NCBI GenBank assembly: GCA_023265215.1
Contig: JAHFUH010000006.1
Location: 1 to 5,868 of the forward strand
DNA: 5,868 nucleotides
Direction: 5' to 3'
Source of the DNA: Acidobacteriota bacterium
GTDB lineage: Bacteria; Acidobacteriota; UBA6911
The number at the start of each line of letters is the position of its first letter. The first letter of the stretch is position 1. The translations under genes and the position numbers were made by a program. Shown here piece by piece: positions 4,359-5,868 of the stretch. Under the pieces are notes generated by a model that worked only from the letters and a program-made list of their open reading frames with translations, was not told the DNA's origin and made no database searches.

Positions 4359-5755
4359 TGCTGCACCTCCCAGGCTTCCATAGCTGCGGCAATCTCGGCT
4401 CGGATTCGTCGTCGCTCCTCCGGAGGTGTTGGCTCCCACATTGAGCCATTTGCCTTCAGCGACTTTTCAGCTCGATGAACCGTCGAAGAAGCTTCCCAGA
4501 TTTTTCCACAATCCGTGGCATGGCCGTGGCACTGATGCAGAGAACAGGCAAATGCATCTCGAATACTTTCTTCCTTGTAGCCCTCTCGTAGAGCCCGACT
4601 GACGTAGCCGAAAAGAATTCGTAAATCGGGCTGAATCTTGCAATTTTCCCAAAATTCAGTGAGCAATTTCCGTGAAACTTGCCAGGCCTTCCTGACAAGA
4701 GCGGCAGAATGCCGTGCAGGTTCTGATAAGCGATTTGCTTGGGAAGAGTGCTTGCAGTGGCGAACTTGCTTGCCCCACTTTTCTGTGGAAGAAGCAGGTT
4801 TCGGCGGAGGAGGGAACGTTTCCCTTACCCTTGTTACCTTTGCGAGATTTTCCTCATCAGGAAGAGTCGGAGACAGCGACTGTTTCTCTGGCATCGGCTG
4901 AGAGACACTCTTCTCGTTGTTGTACCGCATCCACTCTTGCCAAAGAATCCCATGAGTCCTCCCTTGATCTACTTTCACCTCCTCAACGGTTGTGGAAGGA
5001 GATGCGACTTGGGATGGAGAGAGCGTTTGCCTCGGCACCGAACTACAAGCGCCCTTCGGGTGCTTATAGTTGTTTATTCTCTTCCCTTTATTCTCTTGGG
5101 ATCTTGGTGACATGGGTGTCACCAGGCTAGTGACACCCATGTCACTAGGGGGTAGTTGCTGTACTACCCTGGTGTCAGAAATGTCACTAGGGGTAGTCGA
5201 GGGTAGTTCAACTACCCTGGTGACATTTTTGTCACCAGGGTGTGTTGAGGGTTGAGAATCATTAAAAACATCTTCGGACGAATTCGGGATTTCTTCCGGA
5301 GGAGACTCTTCCGGAACCACCATTTTGAAATTTTTGTCCTCCGGGTGTTGCATCCACACATGCCAGATGAATTCGTAAACATTTGCTCTGTGACCCCGTG
5401 TGGGGTCATTGACATGCGTGACTTTGATCAGCCTATGCTCCGAGAGTTCGCAGAGAATCCGGATCACATGCCTGCGAGTGACATGAAGCTTTTCAGAGAG
5501 CGTGGCATATGACGGCCAGGCCTTGCCCTTACCTCCAGCGAAATATGTCAGATAGGCGTAAAGCTTTTTCGCTCGTTCCGAAACTTCAGGACGCTCATCC
5601 AACCACTGTGGGATCCATGTCCCATGGAATTGGCGATGGGGATTAAAAGTATCGCCGGGAGCAAGTTTGTTACTCGAATTTGCTACCGATTTGGTAGGTA
5701 CTACAACCTTTACTTTATTAGTGTGACAATACTCATATTTTCGCGAGCTTGACAC
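4355..5755 (-). CDS. Replication initiator protein with N-terminal winged helix and internal origin
   Basis: About 466 residues counted from GTG 5755. Residues about 43-132 form a HTH_36-like winged helix as in plasmid and phage initiators (FHGTWIPQWLDERPEVS, AKKLYAYLTYFAGG, WPSYATLSEKLHVTRRHVIR, ILCELSEHRLIKVTHV). Residues about 143-338 are a long proline/serine-rich, probably disordered linker, with TRVV-type repeats at about 172-217 forced by palindromes in the DNA. Residues about 341-466 are helical (RHSAALVRKAWQVSRKLLTEFW, LRILFGYVSRALREGY, EERRRIRAEIAAAMEAW) and may contact helicase or host proteins. The start is unclear: no ATG, GTG or TTG occurs between codon 5755 and the winged helix, so initiation must fall within the tRNA fragment (GTG 5755, 5767 or 5791) or right of the window, as the frame stays open to the edge. 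The residues RDTGFEPVTPTVSS are simply tRNA read antisense. The gene ends in ATGA with the next gene. Confidence 0.75.
   Translation of the reverse strand: MSSSRKYEYCHTNKVKVVVPTKSVANSSNKLAPGDTFNPHRQFHGTWIPQWLDERPEVSERAKKLYAYLTYFAGGKGKAWPSYATLSEKLHVTRRHVIRILCELSEHRLIKVTHVNDPTRGHRANVYEFIWHVWMQHPEDKNFKMVVPEESPPEEIPNSSEDVFNDSQPSTHPGDKNVTRVVELPSTTPSDISDTRVVQQLPPSDMGVTSLVTPMSPRSQENKGKRINNYKHPKGACSSVPRQTLSPSQVASPSTTVEEVKVDQGRTHGILWQEWMRYNNEKSVSQPMPEKQSLSPTLPDEENLAKVTRVRETFPPPPKPASSTEKWGKQVRHCKHSSQANRLSEPARHSAALVRKAWQVSRKLLTEFWENCKIQPDLRILFGYVSRALREGYKEESIRDAFACSLHQCHGHATDCGKIWEASSTVHRAEKSLKANGSMWEPTPPEERRRIRAEIAAAMEAWEVQQ
4364..4371 (-). promoter_or_regulatory. Strong ribosome binding site fixing the start of the winged-helix gene
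   Basis: GGGAGGTG on the minus strand, five bases before the ATG at 4358 and within the 3' end of rep. It decides against the longer upstream in-frame start at 4439. Confidence 0.7.
5105..5240. repeat. Array of alternating palindromes inside rep; probable iteron origin of replication
   Basis: Two palindrome families alternate. Family 1 has the form TRGTGACA-N4-TGTCACYA: 5105-5124 (perfect 8-4-8), 5127-5148 (perfect 9-4-9), 5170-5189 (imperfect) and 5215-5240 (perfect 11-4-11). Family 2 is built on GGGTAGT/ACTACCC: 5150-5169 (7-6-7) and 5200-5218 (AGGGTAGTT-C-AACTACCCT), with an extra half copy at 5191-5197. The first two family 1 units also form a 16-base inverted repeat with 7-base spacer. 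The DNA lies in the part of rep that encodes the low-complexity linker. Dense repeats inside an initiator gene are typical of lambda O-type origins, so Rep binding here is likely but not proven. Confidence 0.7.
5391..5408. repeat. Perfect palindrome in the 5' half of rep
   Basis: TGACCCC (5391-5397), spacer GTGT, GGGGTCA (5402-5408). It is near the winged-helix coding region and followed by TTGACATGCGTGAC, which contains half-site-like TGACA and GTGAC words of the iteron family. It could be an additional binding or autoregulation site, or a coincidence of codons. Confidence 0.35.
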
Positions 5756-5793
5756 GGTAGGGGTCACAGGTTCGAACCCTGTATCGCGCACCA
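5749..5793 (+). tRNA. 3' fragment of tRNA-Val(GAC); probable integration attachment site
   Basis: The fragment covers the anticodon loop TTGACAC (5749-5755, anticodon GAC at 5751-5753), the 3' anticodon stem GGTAG (5756-5760), variable loop GGGTC (5761-5765), T stem ACAGG/CCTGT with loop TTCGAAC (5766-5782), the 3' acceptor strand ATCGCGC (5783-5789), discriminator A and an encoded CCA (5791-5793). The five bases before the loop (CGAGC) cannot pair with GGTAG, and no D arm or 5' acceptor strand precedes it, so the tRNA is not complete. A break at the anticodon loop with a retained 3' part is the classic trace of tyrosine-recombinase integration. An intact tRNA-Val is then expected at the other end of the element, with this copy as the distal att repeat. 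It could also be attP of a circular form. Confidence 0.82.
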
Positions 5794-5868
5794 GTTTATA
5801 GCCAATTTCCAGCCATTTCCGTTGATTTGTTAAGGATAATCTGTGAAGGATTTCTTCACAGATCGATG
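5794..5868. other. Flank beyond the tRNA fragment, with a perfect inverted repeat
   Basis: The last 75 bases hold ATCTGTGAAG (5839-5848), loop GATTT, CTTCACAGAT (5854-5863), a perfect 10-bp stem. It may be a terminator after the tRNA gene, but no T-run is visible before the window ends. Near-direct repeats GCCAATTTCC (5801-5810) and GCCATTTCC (5812-5820) lie next to the att fragment and could be integrase arm sites. On the minus strand the rep frame is open through this flank (including NQRKWLEIGYKL), so it may hold the end of another gene. If the fragment is attR this is host DNA; if attP it is element DNA. Confidence 0.45.

Noticed and set aside
4359..4439. Longer form of the winged-helix protein starting at 4439
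   Set aside because: It would overlap rep by over 80 bases, while ATG 4358 has a strong ribosome site and an ATGA overlap like its neighbours.
4638..5130. Plus-strand open frames opposite rep (for example 4714-5130 and 4739-5110)
   Set aside because: They lie wholly antisense to the rep linker and C-terminal domain, and their translations lack protein-like structure.
5105..5240. CRISPR-like repeat array
   Set aside because: Units are palindromes of two different types with short irregular gaps, inside a coding frame, without uniform unique spacers or cas genes.
5756..5791. Start of rep at GTG 5791 giving an RDTGFEPVTPTVSS N-terminus
   Set aside because: These residues are the antisense reading of the conserved tRNA T arm and acceptor stem, a common annotation artefact. 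I used GTG 5755 while noting that the real start is unresolved.

Overview
The window looks like part of an integrated, self-replicating and transferable element (a plasmid-like integrative element). Nearly everything reads on the minus strand, from the right end to the left: a replication initiator, a small winged-helix protein, a Toprim primase-like protein, a frame with a MuF-C-like head, a small ribbon-helix-helix mobilization protein, a HUH relaxase, a small unknown protein, and the first 72 residues of a membrane-anchored type IV coupling ATPase cut by the window edge. The genes are tightly packed. Five successive junctions share the same 4-base ATGA stop/start overlap, so this reads as one long translationally coupled replication and mobilization operon. 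The set of genes and the moderate GC content recall elements of Verrucomicrobiota and related PVC bacteria, but that is an impression from protein style, not a proven assignment.

Right end (about 5749-5868): the 3' part of a tRNA-Val(GAC), from the anticodon loop to an encoded CCA, without its 5' half. This is the usual footprint of tyrosine-recombinase integration into a tRNA gene. The initiator frame runs through this fragment without a stop and has no ATG, GTG or TTG between the fragment and its DNA-binding domain, so the attachment site and the start of rep are physically interlocked.

Replication part (about 3052-5755): the initiator has an N-terminal winged-helix domain, a long disordered linker and a helical C-terminal domain. 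The DNA coding for the linker contains an array of perfect palindromes (5105-5240) in two alternating families. This is very likely an iteron-type origin inside the initiator gene, comparable with ori inside gene O of phage lambda. The winged-helix protein and the Toprim protein follow with strong ribosome binding sites.

Middle (about 1779-3055): the most unusual part. A minus-strand frame of 426 codons begins as a MuF-C-like protein, then runs antisense through a plausible plus-strand gene (2371-2706) and on through about 590 bases of dense stem-loops to an ATGA overlap with the mobilization gene. The stem-loop region has a candidate oriT (inverted repeat followed by CTATCCGG) and a 47-base imperfect direct repeat at a 111-base offset whose differences look partly synonymous in the minus frame.

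Left part (1-1778): transfer genes, namely the ribbon-helix-helix accessory protein, the relaxase with an HHDTDNLHVH metal site, a 91-residue unknown and the start of the coupling protein. Together they would process oriT and hand the DNA to a secretion channel encoded, if anywhere, outside the window.
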